Assembly (NCBI RefSeq): GCF_000150955.2
Contig: NC_011673.1
Span: forward strand, 635,394-699,393
DNA from: Phaeodactylum tricornutum CCAP 1055/1
Lineage: Eukaryota; Bacillariophyta; Bacillariophyceae; Surirellales; Neidiaceae
Direction: 5' to 3'
Length of the DNA stretch: 64,000 bases
Numbering within the stretch: position 1 is the first letter of the stretch; the number at the start of each line of letters is the position of its first letter. Positions 1 through 10,431 of this stretch are shown in pieces. The position numbers were made by a program, and so were the translations under genes. The notes below the pieces were generated by a model. That model was given only the letters and a program-made list of their open reading frames with translations. It was not told the origin of the DNA and searched no databases.

Positions 1-2459
1 ATCGGACCGGTCGTGTATTGTCAGTTCTAGGCACACCAGAATTTATGGCTCCCGATATGTACGAGGAGCATTCATACGACGAGAAGGTTGACATCTATGC
101 GTTTGGCATGTGTATGTTGGAGATTTTGACGCAGGAGATTCCTTACTCGGAGTGTAATAATCCGGCCCAAATTTATAAAAGGGTGTCTTCAGGAGAACCA
201 CCGGAGGTCTTATCGCGCCTGCAGTCCCGGCATGCTCGGGAATTTGTAAGACTCTGTTTAGGTCGGAAAGACGAAGCAGGGAAGTTTGTTCGGCCATCTG
301 CTAGCGATTTAATCAAGCATCCCTTCCTTGTTAAACGGAACACGGACGATGATGAGGTTGTTGTGTTGCCTCCACTTCAAGAAAGAGTAATTCTTGAAGC
401 GCCGCTAGAGGCTTCATCATCTTCGCCCGAAAAACGCCAGTCGGGCCACCAACATCAAACGCAACTACACAAGCCATCACCGTCCTCCTCTAACGCTTCC
501 TCTTCGTCACATAATGGAGCAACCACAACTCCGGCTGTGCCTCAGCGTCCATTGAGGCAGCATCTTAACTCTCTCGACGACGATGATGGTGATCGTTTCG
601 AGGAAATGCCTGAGTCCGAGACGAACATGCGGAAGGTAAAAGTACTTATGGGACGTGGCCAGGAATTGAGAGAGGAGGAGGAGGCTCCAACAAATTCCCC
701 TCCATCCCCGCCGCCAGCGCCGGTACCGAATGAAAGCCAAATGATTCCCTCTATCCAGCCACACTACCTTGTGGCTGCAGCTGTGATCGAGAATGACGAC
801 ACAAACGTTCGGCCGTATGCAGACGATGTGCTTAAGCTTGTTGTTATGTTGCCTGTGGAAGGACAAACACAGAATGTGCAGTTCGACTTTCACTTAGTGG
901 AGGACGACCCCGTTCAAGTTGCAAAAGAAATGGTCCAAGAACTTGGTATTCCGCTGGGAGCAGTATTGGAAATAAGCGAAACAATTAGTGCACTTGCGTG
1001 CTCAGCCAGGATGAGACAGGAAAAATACAATGTTCAAATGCAAGAATCGCAGAATCTGATGTTACGAAATAAGACTCAGCAAGGGTTTTCCCAGGGTTCG
1101 CAGAAAGTACCGAACTATGCGCGTCAGGCCAATGCTCAAACTGCATCTTCTCAAAACAACCATCATGGCACCCATGGGCATTTGACCGTGCACGAAAGGT
1201 ATCAAGAAGGAAACAATGTAGTCAATCCAGATCAAGTGACCGATTACGGGACTGGTATAAACCAAGGTTTCCAAGTCAGTCATCAAAACACAGCATACCT
1301 TGATCCAAAAGGTACCCAATCAGGAAATCAGCCAGTGCCTGGGCAGACTCAGCAACTCCCCCTTTTTACACCAGCACATGGCTTCGCTTACGGACAACCG
1401 TCTCATGAGAGTAAACATCCGCACCAACCAATGCCGGGACAGATTGTGCACAACAATCACCAGCCATATCAGCAAACTTTTGTTTCAAATCAATACACCC
1501 CTTCGACAGACCAGAATCAAAACCATCAGACGAATCATGTCAACGGAACAGTGGCATCGCAGCCGCAAGCACAATCTTCTCAATTTTTGGTTGGGGCATC
1601 TCACGATCCACAGCAATACTTAGCTTCCCCACCTGGATCGGTGAGGCATTCACATCCAGCTTTAGTTGATCGGCAGAATTCCGCTTCTAACCTATTGAAT
1701 TCAATAGGAAGTGGATACACCATAGACCAACACGTGCAAATGACACGTCCATTGGACCGTGGTTCGCCCAATATTCCGTCTGCTGACAATCAGACAACCT
1801 CAAAGCTTCCAGATGGAAAGCAGCCAGCGCCGAATCCTCCGCCATTGCATGTTACGGCAAAGTCTGTGAACGCAACAGGAACGGCACCAATCTCTCCCAG
1901 CGGTGAACCTGAGCAATTTCCTCGAGAAAAAGCCCTACATGCTACGTCGTCATCATCCATTGATATTGACGACAGCGACGATGAGGAGCTATCAGAAGAG
2001 CTTAGAAAACTTGACGACAATTACCTTAGGAATCTTCAGCGGGCAAAGAAGGTATTCCACAATCGTATGGACAATCTTCAACGCAGTCAAGTTGAACGCG
2101 AGGCGCAGCATCAAAAAACTTTAGAGAAGCACGAGAAGGAACGCGCTGAGTTTGAAAAACGTTTGGCGCAAGAAGAAGAGCAGCAACTTCGAAGAATTGA
2201 GCAGCTTCAAAAGGAATGGGACACGCGACGAGAGAATCTGGCTTTGCTCAAACGAAAGCAAGAACACTCGCAGCCTCACGAAGGCACGAATGGATTGCCC
2301 AGTCTAAGCGGAAGTCAAGAGATGCCTTTCGCCACAGCGCCGCCTCAAGCGAAAGTCGGGCATAAGCGGAATGTGTCGTCTTCTTCATTTGGAGTTTCGG
2401 TGTCACCCGCACAACCGATGGATCATAAAGTTGCCGGCCCAAACCTGAATGAGAGATGA
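1..2459 (+). CDS. WNK-type protein kinase, 3' part (5' end outside window)
   Basis: Serine/threonine kinase of the WNK (with-no-lysine) family, which act as osmotic and chloride-sensing regulators in other eukaryotes. The frame is open to the left edge, so the N-lobe, catalytic loop and DFG lie outside. What remains begins at the activation segment ([11 protein letters not shown], near nt 36-63), then the C-lobe with [13 protein letters not shown] and the closing [13 protein letters not shown]. About 250 residues further, nt 800-1020 encode an OSR1_C/CCT-like beta-alpha module ([17 protein letters not shown]), a standard WNK element that binds partner kinases. The following 450 residues are Q/N/S-rich and probably disordered; a charged coiled coil lies near nt 1980-2270. 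Stop TGA at 2457-2459. WNK assignment rests on the APE-region wording plus the CCT-like module; the lysine-less ATP site cannot be seen here. Confidence 0.9.
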   Translation, partial: RTGRVLSVLGTPEFMAPDMYEEHSYDEKVDIYAFGMCMLEILTQEIPYSECNNPAQIYKRVSSGEPPEVLSRLQSRHAREFVRLCLGRKDEAGKFVRPSASDLIKHPFLVKRNTDDDEVVVLPPLQERVILEAPLEASSSSPEKRQSGHQHQTQLHKPSPSSSNASSSSHNGATTTPAVPQRPLRQHLNSLDDDDGDRFEEMPESETNMRKVKVLMGRGQELREEEEAPTNSPPSPPPAPVPNESQMIPSIQPHYLVAAAVIENDDTNVRPYADDVLKLVVMLPVEGQTQNVQFDFHLVEDDPVQVAKEMVQELGIPLGAVLEISETISALACSARMRQEKYNVQMQESQNLMLRNKTQQGFSQGSQKVPNYARQANAQTASSQNNHHGTHGHLTVHERYQEGNNVVNPDQVTDYGTGINQGFQVSHQNTAYLDPKGTQSGNQPVPGQTQQLPLFTPAHGFAYGQPSHESKHPHQPMPGQIVHNNHQPYQQTFVSNQYTPSTDQNQNHQTNHVNGTVASQPQAQSSQFLVGASHDPQQYLASPPGSVRHSHPALVDRQNSASNLLNSIGSGYTIDQHVQMTRPLDRGSPNIPSADNQTTSKLPDGKQPAPNPPPLHVTAKSVNATGTAPISPSGEPEQFPREKALHATSSSSIDIDDSDDEELSEELRKLDDNYLRNLQRAKKVFHNRMDNLQRSQVEREAQHQKTLEKHEKERAEFEKRLAQEEEQQLRRIEQLQKEWDTRRENLALLKRKQEHSQPHEGTNGLPSLSGSQEMPFATAPPQAKVGHKRNVSSSSFGVSVSPAQPMDHKVAGPNLNER

Positions 2460-2647
2460 CTACAAGCAATGCATTACCTTTTACAGTGGTTGTTAAAGCG
2501 TGTTATAATTGTAACTTTCGTTTCAAATTGGTCCTACAGCCTCAATTGCAAAGATTGTTCCTACTCTTAGCCTCGTATTTGCATGTTCCATCTGATAATG
2601 TAAATCAATGTCTGACTGTGAGAAGATCCCTTGGGGCATCCGTGTAT

Positions 2648-3536
2648 TTAAGCCAAAAGGTTGGCGTAAAGAACTGAAATTGCCAAGGCACCACCAACAA
2701 TCCGGTTGTGTGAGCGTAACCTTCTCTCGGAATGATTCAAAATGTATTGATGATAAGGCCAGATCATACCGAATCCGAAAAGTTCGTTGGTGATCGATTC
2801 TTGCTTTCTTGCGAGCTCCAGACTTTTGGCACACAGTCGTTGAAAGCCAAGGATGCTGCCGAAAAAGATAGCGTTGGCAGGAACCGCCGACAGGGCCCCA
2901 AAGGGAGGAATAGGTCTAAAAATGCCAGATGCTGCTTCTGCTTAAAAAAATTTCAAACATTGAGAATTTCTTACACTTCATACCAAATTTGACCATTGAC
3001 AGTGACTCGAAGCAAAAAGGCTTATCCATGAGGAAGCCGGAGGAACGTACCTTTGGCCGCTGCTGCTGAGCCGACGGCAGGAATTGGAGTGACCTAAATT
3101 CACGTATATAATTGCGTTAGAAAAAAGAGGGTTCTCTTTAGAATAACAAAGGGGGGCACCACGGCAGTACATAGTTCGCTTCGACAAATTCACCAGTACC
3201 GATTGTGTGAACTCACACAGTTAGCAATTAATGCAGCAATGTACACGTACCAGTCCCCAGGCGGCTCCGTATAGAAGCCCATGTAGAAATTGATATACCT
3301 GCGACGTCAGAGGTTGATAAAGCGTTAGAAAGTTCAGGGCATAGTGAACAAGTTAATTCATAGGATATCTACCGACTACCGGGGAAACATACCGACTCGG
3401 AAATCACGGTTCGGGGTCGCCTGTAAGAAATAAATCCCAAGTCATAACTCATTTTGTAGCTCTTGCGCACGCTTCACTGATTGTCGCAAACCGTATTTCG
3501 TGATCGGTTCGTTGGTGGAGGAACCCGTCTCCACAT
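2648..3536 (-). CDS. Five-exon small glycine-rich membrane protein, possibly Tim17/Tim22/NDUFA11-like
   Basis: I assembled this gene from splice sites. Minus-strand exons are 3536-3478, 3420-3393, 3298-3251, 3093-3051 and 2937-2648; every intron is GT-AG and phases agree throughout (2,0,0,1), giving 155 residues ending in TAA. Two internal exons are only 28 and 48 nt. The spliced protein reads VYQFLHGLLYGAAWGLVTP in the middle, then FFGSILGFQRLCAKSLELAR and, near the C-terminus, IVGGALAISVLYANLLA. The glycine-spaced hydrophobic segments followed by a basic helix recall Tim17/Tim22/Tim23-family proteins, including the complex I subunit NDUFA11, so an inner mitochondrial membrane role is possible. 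Family assignment is inference; the gene model itself is well supported by phase agreement. It is convergent with the WNK gene. The start exon (M at 3536) is the least certain part. Confidence 0.68.
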
Positions 3537-3960
3537 TTCTATTTACAGAAGGGTATGGTCAATCGAGCGGCATTTCTTGATCTGTGACTGTGAGAGGAAG
3601 CTTGGATTAGCATGTAAGCCCAAAACCGTCCGGAAATCGAGCTCTAATGATTATCCCATTGCACTGGAGACCTTCGGGTTGCTGTTAGGGCTCGTTTCAC
3701 TTCATCATCTCTGGCCAGCAGCACAGTGACCGGACTGATTCCAACAAATCGAAATCTTCAAAAAAATGTCCCAACGCCTGGCGAACTTGCCTCAAACTCG
3801 AACTCCGACCACAATGCGAATTTTGAAAGCTACCCCAGTGACATTGAAGGCTTTTACAGCGCTTTGTCTTTGTGAATCTATTTGACAAAGGCCAAAATAT
3901 CCTCATTTACATTGTTATTATTTTAGCAGCAATTACGAACCTTTATTCTAACAACCTTAC
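3537..3960. other. Intergenic, no gene seen
   Basis: This stretch separates the divergent five-exon gene and the prolyl hydroxylase-like gene. It should contain both promoters. I see no conserved coding frame or RNA gene. Confidence 0.5.
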
Positions 3961-5390
3961 ATGCTCGTTAGGATGCGATTGCGACCCCATTTTTGTGTCG
4001 TTTTTCTCTCGCTGCTTTGCTGTGGAGTCGATGCAACGAGCAGTGCTGCGCTTCGCCGGCATTTAGAGTTTGTAAACCGGTCTGGTGAACGCATTTCGGT
4101 CGACTGGCTGAACCCTTTGACCGGTCAACCGGTTCTTTTGGGAGCACCTGTTAACGGCGAGACGATTCCTTTAGATTCGTTTGTCAACCATACTTTTGCC
4201 ATTCGACAACACCAAGACGGACAGAAAGTCAAGAGATTTGAGACGCCTTCTCTATCTACGACTCATACAAGAACTCTAGAAGCACCGACAACGTACGTTA
4301 CTGTCAGTGAAGAGCCTCATGATCAAAGGTTTGTAATTCATAAAGGATTGACGGTTGAAGAATCAAAAACAAATGAAGAGATCTTTCCCTTGAAATCCGA
4401 TGAGATATCTTTTGATGTGAGTTTGTGAGAGAGTGCCATCAAAAAGCAAAAAGTCTACTCCAAAACAGCAAATCCTCTCTGCGAGCCATTGAGTCATTGC
4501 AAACGTGTTTGGAATACTATACAGCTTTGATATTGGAAGATAAAAATGAAGAACTGGCATTTCAGGCACAAGTCCGTGAACAAATTTCGGCTTTGGCTGA
4601 GAACCACACATGCGCCGATCCGATGCGCACAACAACAGAACCCATAGAAATGCGCTCATGGAGATATCTTGATGAAGATCCACGAACTGTTCAGGTGCTG
4701 CACAACCGCCCAAGCAGTCAGATTCACGTTCTGGAAGGATTTATTTCTCCCGAAGAGTGTCAGGCCATCAAGGATGCAGCAGCGCCAAAGCTACATCGCG
4801 GAACCGTCGCCGATGGCAAAGGAGGCTCCAAACTCAGCGAAAGTCGTAAAGCTTGGCAAGCTGGCGTAGGGGTCGATTATTCCCATAAAAATGCTATCTC
4901 CGATCTCAAAAAGCGTCTCTTTGCGTACACCAACGAAGTCACTGGGTTCAATATGAATCTAGATGGACAGGAGGATATCATGAGCATTCAATATTTCGGT
5001 GACGGTGTCGGAAATCCGACACCGGATAGGTACACGCCACATTGTGACGGTGAATGCAACGGTATGCCGCACAAGCGAGGAGGCCGAGTCGCAACTATGG
5101 TCATGTACTGTGATATTCCTGAAATCGGCGGTGGCACCAACTTCCAGCATTCAAACGTGTTCGTCGCTCCAACCATTGGTGCTGCTGCATTTTTTTCATA
5201 CATGAACAATGATACTGGTCTTCACGAAACAGGCTTTACTACGCACTCAGGTTGCCCCGTTTTGGAAGGAACGAAACGTATTGCTGTACAGTGGATGCGA
5301 GTGGGGGTGGATGAGGATAGTCCATGGGATTCGTTTGACACTAATACTGTTCAGAAGGGATCTTTCATAGAGGATAGTAGAGTTGAATAG
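3961..5390 (+). CDS. Prolyl 4-hydroxylase-like 2-oxoglutarate/Fe(II) dioxygenase, interrupted by a frame shift
   Basis: Secretory-pathway prolyl 4-hydroxylase family enzyme, hydroxylating proline with O2, 2-oxoglutarate and Fe(II). The start at 3961 gives a signal peptide (MLVRMRLRPHFCVVFLSLL, then CCGVDA). The frame runs to TGA 4426-4428; the remaining protein continues in another frame from about 4416 to the stop at 5388-5390. In the downstream frame the catalytic domain is complete: YTPHCDGE supplies the His-x-Asp iron ligands (nt about 5037-5045), THSGCP the distal His, and EGTKRIAVQWMR the 2-oxoglutarate-binding Lys. The break sits at GTGAGTTTGTGAGA (4417-4430), which contains a near 8-nt tandem duplication; removing 8 nt joins the frames smoothly. 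A 77-nt intron (4417-4493) would also restore frame but would delete plausible helix sequence. Stromal C-terminal half would lack a signal peptide if translated alone. Confidence 0.85.
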
Positions 5391-5846
5391 TTTAACTTCG
5401 GAATTGTGCCATTGAGTAGGTCGGTAGTAGTATATTTCGTGAAACTGATGATGTGTAGCACAGTCAGTAGGGGGACATCGTGAAACAGGTCAATTTGGCA
5501 AGACTGCATTTTACAGTTTATGCATGGTTCATTGATTGGTCCTGTCGTCTGTGACTCCGAACGCCTTGCAAATTGTCAGACAGTGACTCCCAACGCCACG
5601 CAAATTCTCTTCCCTGTCAAACCAACGAGGGCGATGCCGAAATTCAAACCGGTCTGGCAAGGTCGCCAGTTTGATTTCACTCTACGATATTACACTTATG
5701 TTGGGAATAACCAATCGTGCTGTTCGGACGAGCGAGATGCGATAGGCACGGTTTCTTTCTCTTCATTGCCATCGGTAACGTCCGCTTAATTTCCGAGTCC
5801 AGCCATAACTTCCGACTTAAAAAAAAGCATCGCATTTTTCTACGCA
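5391..5846. other. Intergenic, no gene seen
   Basis: Spacer between two same-strand genes; it should hold the 3' UTR of the hydroxylase and the promoter of the LamG/WW gene. No convincing coding frame, repeat or RNA gene was found. Confidence 0.5.
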
Positions 5847-8800
5847 ATGATAGTCTCGAGTACAATTTGTCTACTTCTACTGCCGCTTCTGCCCGCGGCT
5901 CTCGCTATTGAAGATGCCGAATCCCCCCAGCCACCAAGTGGATTCCTGCGATACACCTTTTCTCAAGGTTATTGTAGATTTGGTGCGTTTCCGAACGATG
6001 CTAGTACACAAGTATCGCACGATTTGAGGATACTCGACGAAGGTATCGATTGCTTGCCCGACTTGGGCATCACATCCTCGGAGCCTAATAAAACTGTCAG
6101 CCATACTAGTCTCCTGGAGACTGCGCTTGAAATGAATTGGAAAAACGAAATCGAGTCTAACAACCAAGGCATTGCTTGGAGTTTTTGGTTTCAGACGCCA
6201 ACTCGAATACCTGCACAGAAATCACAGTCCATTCTGACACTTAAACGACGGTTGTCGTCGGCATCGTCCTTTGAAAGTAACGCGTGCGACAACGGTAGAT
6301 TTGACTTCCAAATAAACCAGGTTGGCCCGCATCTGGAAATCTTCTATCGCACATCCCGTTCGCGCTACGAGCCTTGCCAGCGATATGTCGAGGAAAACGC
6401 GTTCCGCGAAACGGGTCAACTTGTTCATGTTGCCGCCACCTTTGCAAATGAAGAGCAAATATTTTACTTGAATGGACAGATACTGCATATGTTTCAAGAG
6501 CCGTTCGAAAGCAACCTTACGCACTGGCTTGGATCAAAAGTGTCTCTCTTCGAAACAAGAGATCTTTGGAGAGGGCATGTATTTCAGATATCAGCCTACA
6601 ATAGGGCCCTTTCACAGGCAGAAGTCATGCTTGTCTTGAAAAACGGTCTACCCCAAACGCCACCCCGGGCAGCTCCTTTTTCTATCACAATCAACGAGGA
6701 TGCCGAATTTGGGGACGGAGGATCCCATGACGTGACATGGTACCGGCAAATGCCGTCTTTCGCCGATGCGGAGACAATACAGCTTGAGGATTTTTCCGTC
6801 ACAGCTCGGGCTGATGAATTGCTCTCAAAGTACAATCTGACTTCCATTGCTGTACCAAGATCTACTCGTGCTTTCATCACTCGTCTTCCGCTCACAGGGC
6901 GCCTGTACCAAGTTGACGGAACGCCTATAGGAGGTGACGGAAGCTTCAAAGAGCTGAATAATTCAGTATTGATTGCAATTGTGTCAGATAGTCTTCCTTT
7001 GAGAGTCATGTACTTGCCGCCATTTAATGCCCATTCTATCCCAGGAGATGCACAAAAACCTGAAGAATTTGCCGCATTTCAGTACTGCTTGTCCAACGCA
7101 CCTATATTTCATGGCTCACAGTGCACTTCTGCAATCGTACGAATCCGAGTCCGGTCTATCAATGATCCTCCTGTGGCCACTGCTTTCCTTGAGAATGTCA
7201 GTATATACGAAGGAGTGGAAGACCTTAATAGTCCCAAAATGCATCTGACAGGCTCTGATGTTGACGCAGGCGATACAATTCGCAGGGTAGAAATCACCCA
7301 GACCCCAAAGTTTGGGCACCTAGTTCTAAGTGTTGGGAAGTTTCGAATCGACAAGATCATGCACGGAGCAAACTTATCGGACATTGGACTCAGCATCTAT
7401 GCTGACGGTGACGACAACGGCGCTTTCATAAAATACGTATGGGATCCTCTTTTATTCGATGGAGTGCTTCAAGGGTCGGAATTATCGTCTCCTCATGACT
7501 CTTTTGCATTTCGTGTTGCCGATGAGGCTGGAGCTTGGTCCATTCCGGAGACCGTCAGCCTTCATGTCAAATCGGCTCTCGTAGGGCATGCAGTCAACGT
7601 GAAACCGACCGCGGAGGACTCTCGGGTATCCGACAATATCCGGTTGCTTGCATATGATCGGTCTGGATATCGTCGGCAGATTGGTTACTTCATGGACACA
7701 GTTCCGACCGAAGAGGAGGGGGTGTTGCTGTCTGGCGCATCCGGCTCTGTGATGAAGTCGGGAGCAATTTTTAATGCGGAGGATACTCTTGCTTGTAGAG
7801 ATGCAACAGATATTGCTTTTGGAATGTCCTCGAGTGTAGCAGCGATTGCTTTTGGAACATCCTCGGACGCAACAGAAGAGATTCCTTGTATCCATTTGGC
7901 AGATCTCACATTTATTCCATCGAAGGATTACTGCAATAGCCATCTTTCTTCGATGGTTGAATTCCACTTCCGCGTAATCGCTTTTGGTGACGACGGAACA
8001 TTCTCTAGTGTTTCAGATGCCGTTGTGCACCGGATTGCTGTCAAATGCAAGATCGATACACTAGAAGTTTTCGTTCCAACACAAACATTCAATGTACCTC
8101 AGCAGACGCTGCAAAGAGCGTCATCTTCAGTGTGTGGCGAGTACAAAACGGCCTTTCTAGAAAGCCAAGCATCGGAATGTGAAAACGTCGTCACTTTGAG
8201 CGGAATCGAAGTCTTCAGTATAGACGAGCATCAAGAAGAAGTGCGTGTGGCTATTCACTCGAGTCTTGGATTCCTCTCCTTCGGCGATAGATTCTGGAAC
8301 CGCACTTCTCCACTTTCCGGAAGACGGGCGCTCTCCACAGGAGAAATTGTCTTTGTTGCCTATCCGGCAGACTTGACCAGTATCTTTTCTAGCCTTCGAT
8401 TTGGAAGTTTCTATGCCGGCAATCATACTGTTCATATAACGTTCACCTACGGTAATTGCGATGGCGTGCTGACTAAATCTCGAGATGCCAATCAAACTTC
8501 TAGTTGTCAGGTAACCGATCGAGTGCTCTTTGTACAAGTGGAAAATTACGCTCACAGCAGAATCACAACAACAAATTTGGTTCCTACATTTCCTTGGCAA
8601 ATTCTTCTGTGCTTATTTGGATATCCCGCCCTATATTATTTGGTGTTATACTTGGAATCTCTTGTGTCAAACCCGGACGATGAAACTGCTTCAGCGGAAC
8701 CCGATTACCAGAATGAGCTGCCCGTATGGAAACAACACCGAACGCAAGATGCTGAGTTTTATTACGAAAATACAAGTAATGGAACGACAACATGGATGGC

Positions 8801-8861
8801 TCCAGTAGGAGAGGCGTATTTTCCTTGGGAAAGTGGCGAAGAGGAAAAGGATGAATGTTGA
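5847..8861 (+). CDS. Large type I membrane protein: signal peptide, LamG-like domain, cadherin-like repeats, TM helix, cytoplasmic WW domain
   Basis: Intronless, 1004 residues. The N-terminus is a clean signal peptide (MIVSSTICLLLLPLLPAALA). Residues about 85-265 look like a laminin-G/concanavalin fold (IAWSFWFQTP, LVHVAATFANEEQIFYLNGQ, AYNRALSQAEV). The middle 600 residues contain cadherin/CSPG-like beta segments: INDPPVATA followed by GSDVDAGDTI is the usual cadherin-repeat wording, probably calcium binding. Residues about 913-937 form a transmembrane helix. The short cytoplasmic tail has a WW domain at about 957-990 (LPVWKQH, FYYENTSNGTTTWMAP), with both tryptophans, the YY pair and the final proline. 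WW domains bind proline-rich peptides, so the protein could link an extracellular ligand to an intracellular partner. Function is unknown; many N-glycosylation sequons fit an extracellular location. Confidence 0.9.
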   Translation: MIVSSTICLLLLPLLPAALAIEDAESPQPPSGFLRYTFSQGYCRFGAFPNDASTQVSHDLRILDEGIDCLPDLGITSSEPNKTVSHTSLLETALEMNWKNEIESNNQGIAWSFWFQTPTRIPAQKSQSILTLKRRLSSASSFESNACDNGRFDFQINQVGPHLEIFYRTSRSRYEPCQRYVEENAFRETGQLVHVAATFANEEQIFYLNGQILHMFQEPFESNLTHWLGSKVSLFETRDLWRGHVFQISAYNRALSQAEVMLVLKNGLPQTPPRAAPFSITINEDAEFGDGGSHDVTWYRQMPSFADAETIQLEDFSVTARADELLSKYNLTSIAVPRSTRAFITRLPLTGRLYQVDGTPIGGDGSFKELNNSVLIAIVSDSLPLRVMYLPPFNAHSIPGDAQKPEEFAAFQYCLSNAPIFHGSQCTSAIVRIRVRSINDPPVATAFLENVSIYEGVEDLNSPKMHLTGSDVDAGDTIRRVEITQTPKFGHLVLSVGKFRIDKIMHGANLSDIGLSIYADGDDNGAFIKYVWDPLLFDGVLQGSELSSPHDSFAFRVADEAGAWSIPETVSLHVKSALVGHAVNVKPTAEDSRVSDNIRLLAYDRSGYRRQIGYFMDTVPTEEEGVLLSGASGSVMKSGAIFNAEDTLACRDATDIAFGMSSSVAAIAFGTSSDATEEIPCIHLADLTFIPSKDYCNSHLSSMVEFHFRVIAFGDDGTFSSVSDAVVHRIAVKCKIDTLEVFVPTQTFNVPQQTLQRASSSVCGEYKTAFLESQASECENVVTLSGIEVFSIDEHQEEVRVAIHSSLGFLSFGDRFWNRTSPLSGRRALSTGEIVFVAYPADLTSIFSSLRFGSFYAGNHTVHITFTYGNCDGVLTKSRDANQTSSCQVTDRVLFVQVENYAHSRITTTNLVPTFPWQILLCLFGYPALYYLVLYLESLVSNPDDETASAEPDYQNELPVWKQHRTQDAEFYYENTSNGTTTWMAPVGEAYFPWESGEEEKDEC

Positions 8862-9286
8862 TCGCGTCCCTTTGCAAAAGATTCTTCATCGTACAAATTG
8901 CATTAAAATTGAGCTACTCGCGGCAACGTGGAATCCATAGAGCTTGACATATTCAAAGGCATCGTAATCTTTTTGAATATCAACAAGAGTTCCGACCAAA
9001 ACGGAAATGAAAAAAGTACGACTCAAGGCCAGAGGAGCCAGAATCCTGACTAATTAAAAATGCGATGGTTACTATCTGGGCACAGTCTAGTGCGACGCCC
9101 CTCGTGATCGATTGAGGAAAAGCTGCAATTCCCAAGTCGGCACTCTACCCGTAGCTCTGGGGCGTTTACACCGTGATTAGTGTGTCCGCGTTCCCTGGCA
9201 TAAAAAATGACGCCGGTAATTTTAACAAAAGATCTCTGCCAACTTCTCACAAAAGCGGTTCACTGCTGTGCTATTCAGATATTCCG
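8862..9286. other. Intergenic between convergent genes, no gene seen
   Basis: Holds the 3' ends of the LamG/WW gene and of the minus-strand acylphosphatase-like gene. I see no supported coding region, RNA gene or repeat. Confidence 0.5.
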
Positions 9287-9842
9287 TTACTTGGTCTTGA
9301 CGTAAAATGCATCGTACAGTCCCGTTGGCTCCTCCTCTAAGACTTCTATCACGTTCATCGTTTGACTAAGGCCGATGTCAGCCTTCTTGCACCATCGAAT
9401 GAACCCGTCCACAACTTTTCTTTTCCCTTCAACATATATTTCGGCGCTGTCGCCCTCCTCCGGCGGCGACATGGTTCCTACCAATCTCCGAAATCTCCCT
9501 GCCTGTAATGGAGTATAACAAGCTGATGAGTATGTGCTTTGTAACGTTGGGACGGGGGATCAAATATCTTACTTCATTAAGGATGCAAGCTCGAAGGTAA
9601 CCACCTTGGACATCCCCCGTGACAAGTATGCGTCGCGCAACAATTTCTTTTGGACCGCCAGCGATATTGCTAGCGGCTTTATCCGATGCGCTACACCATA
9701 GAGTCCCATGAAAGGAGAAACTCGTGCAGGAAGCCCCAGCAGTTGGAGTTCGTGGCTGCGTTGAAAAGGCTCCTATCCTGGCCAAACATCCCAATAGGCA
9801 GCAAATAACAAGAGACCGTACAACATTGGAGCAAGAGACCAT
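9287..9842 (-). CDS. Acylphosphatase-like protein with plastid-type targeting signal, two exons
   Basis: Exons 9842-9573 and 9502-9287 (intron 70 nt, GTAAGA...TTACAG, phase 0) give 161 residues. I chose the ATG at 9842, not the longer upstream frame, because it gives a signal peptide (MVSCSNVVRSLVICCLLG) cleaved before a phenylalanine in IGA-FSTQP, the diatom plastid signature. The mature part matches the acylphosphatase fold: RRILVTGDVQGGYLR corresponds to the V-x-G-x-VQGVFFR loop and keeps the catalytic Arg, followed by SAEIYVEG and DGFIRWCKKADIG. The catalytic Asn, expected in the W-V-x-N segment, is replaced in RFRRLVGTMSPP, so it may bind acyl phosphate or phosphate without hydrolysing it. 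The splice join falls inside the domain and restores it, which supports the model. Confidence 0.8.
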
Positions 9843-10431
9843 AGCGAGGATATAAGGAGAGAAAGACAAGCTGCGAGCAATGCATGAATGAGAACCGTTG
9901 TGGGCTTTTTTCGATCTTTTTGGTATCGACAGTGCAAGAATATTTTCCATCCGCTCGACTGTATGACATATGGATTTCGCCCTTGATGTATACGGTACGT
10001 AGTTTCGGGCTCGAGGAAGAAATTTCCGTCTTGCGTCCCCCCTTGCACTTAAAGTAAGCCAATGAGTCTTGTTTTCCACCAAAATAACAGGTCAAGTGCG
10101 CAGATGCTGTGGGATGAACTACTTACTACCTATTTGAACTAGTGCATTACCAGCAAATATCAAAAATAGCACGACTCCGTTCTCAGCGGTAGAAGGATCT
10201 TTTTCCAGTTAATGAACTAACAGCAACCATAAATCGAGAATCCTGAGAAGAGGCTTCGAACCTTTCAGACTGTTGACGTCTTACAACAAACGTTGTGCTC
10301 CCTTACATTAGCTCACATGCGAAAGCAATATCGAATTTTGGCATAGGCAAACAGCAAGTATATATCGTTTACAATGAGAGCGTCTTTGAAGTTGCAAGTA
10401 TCTCAGAGAGAAAGAGAAATAGCTACAATAT
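9843..10431. other. Intergenic between two minus-strand genes, no gene seen
   Basis: Upstream region of the acylphosphatase-like gene and 3' side of the CRAL-TRIO/bZIP gene. Frames over the first 250 nt are upstream extensions of the acylphosphatase reading frame and lack domain content. Confidence 0.45.

Noticed and set aside
2523-2834. 103-codon minus-strand frame as a separate gene
   Set aside because: It is a shifted reading of the last exon of the five-exon gene at 2648-3536.
4417-4493. 77-nt intron in the prolyl hydroxylase-like gene
   Set aside because: It would restore frame, but would remove a helix that reads as continuous coding sequence; kept as an alternative only.
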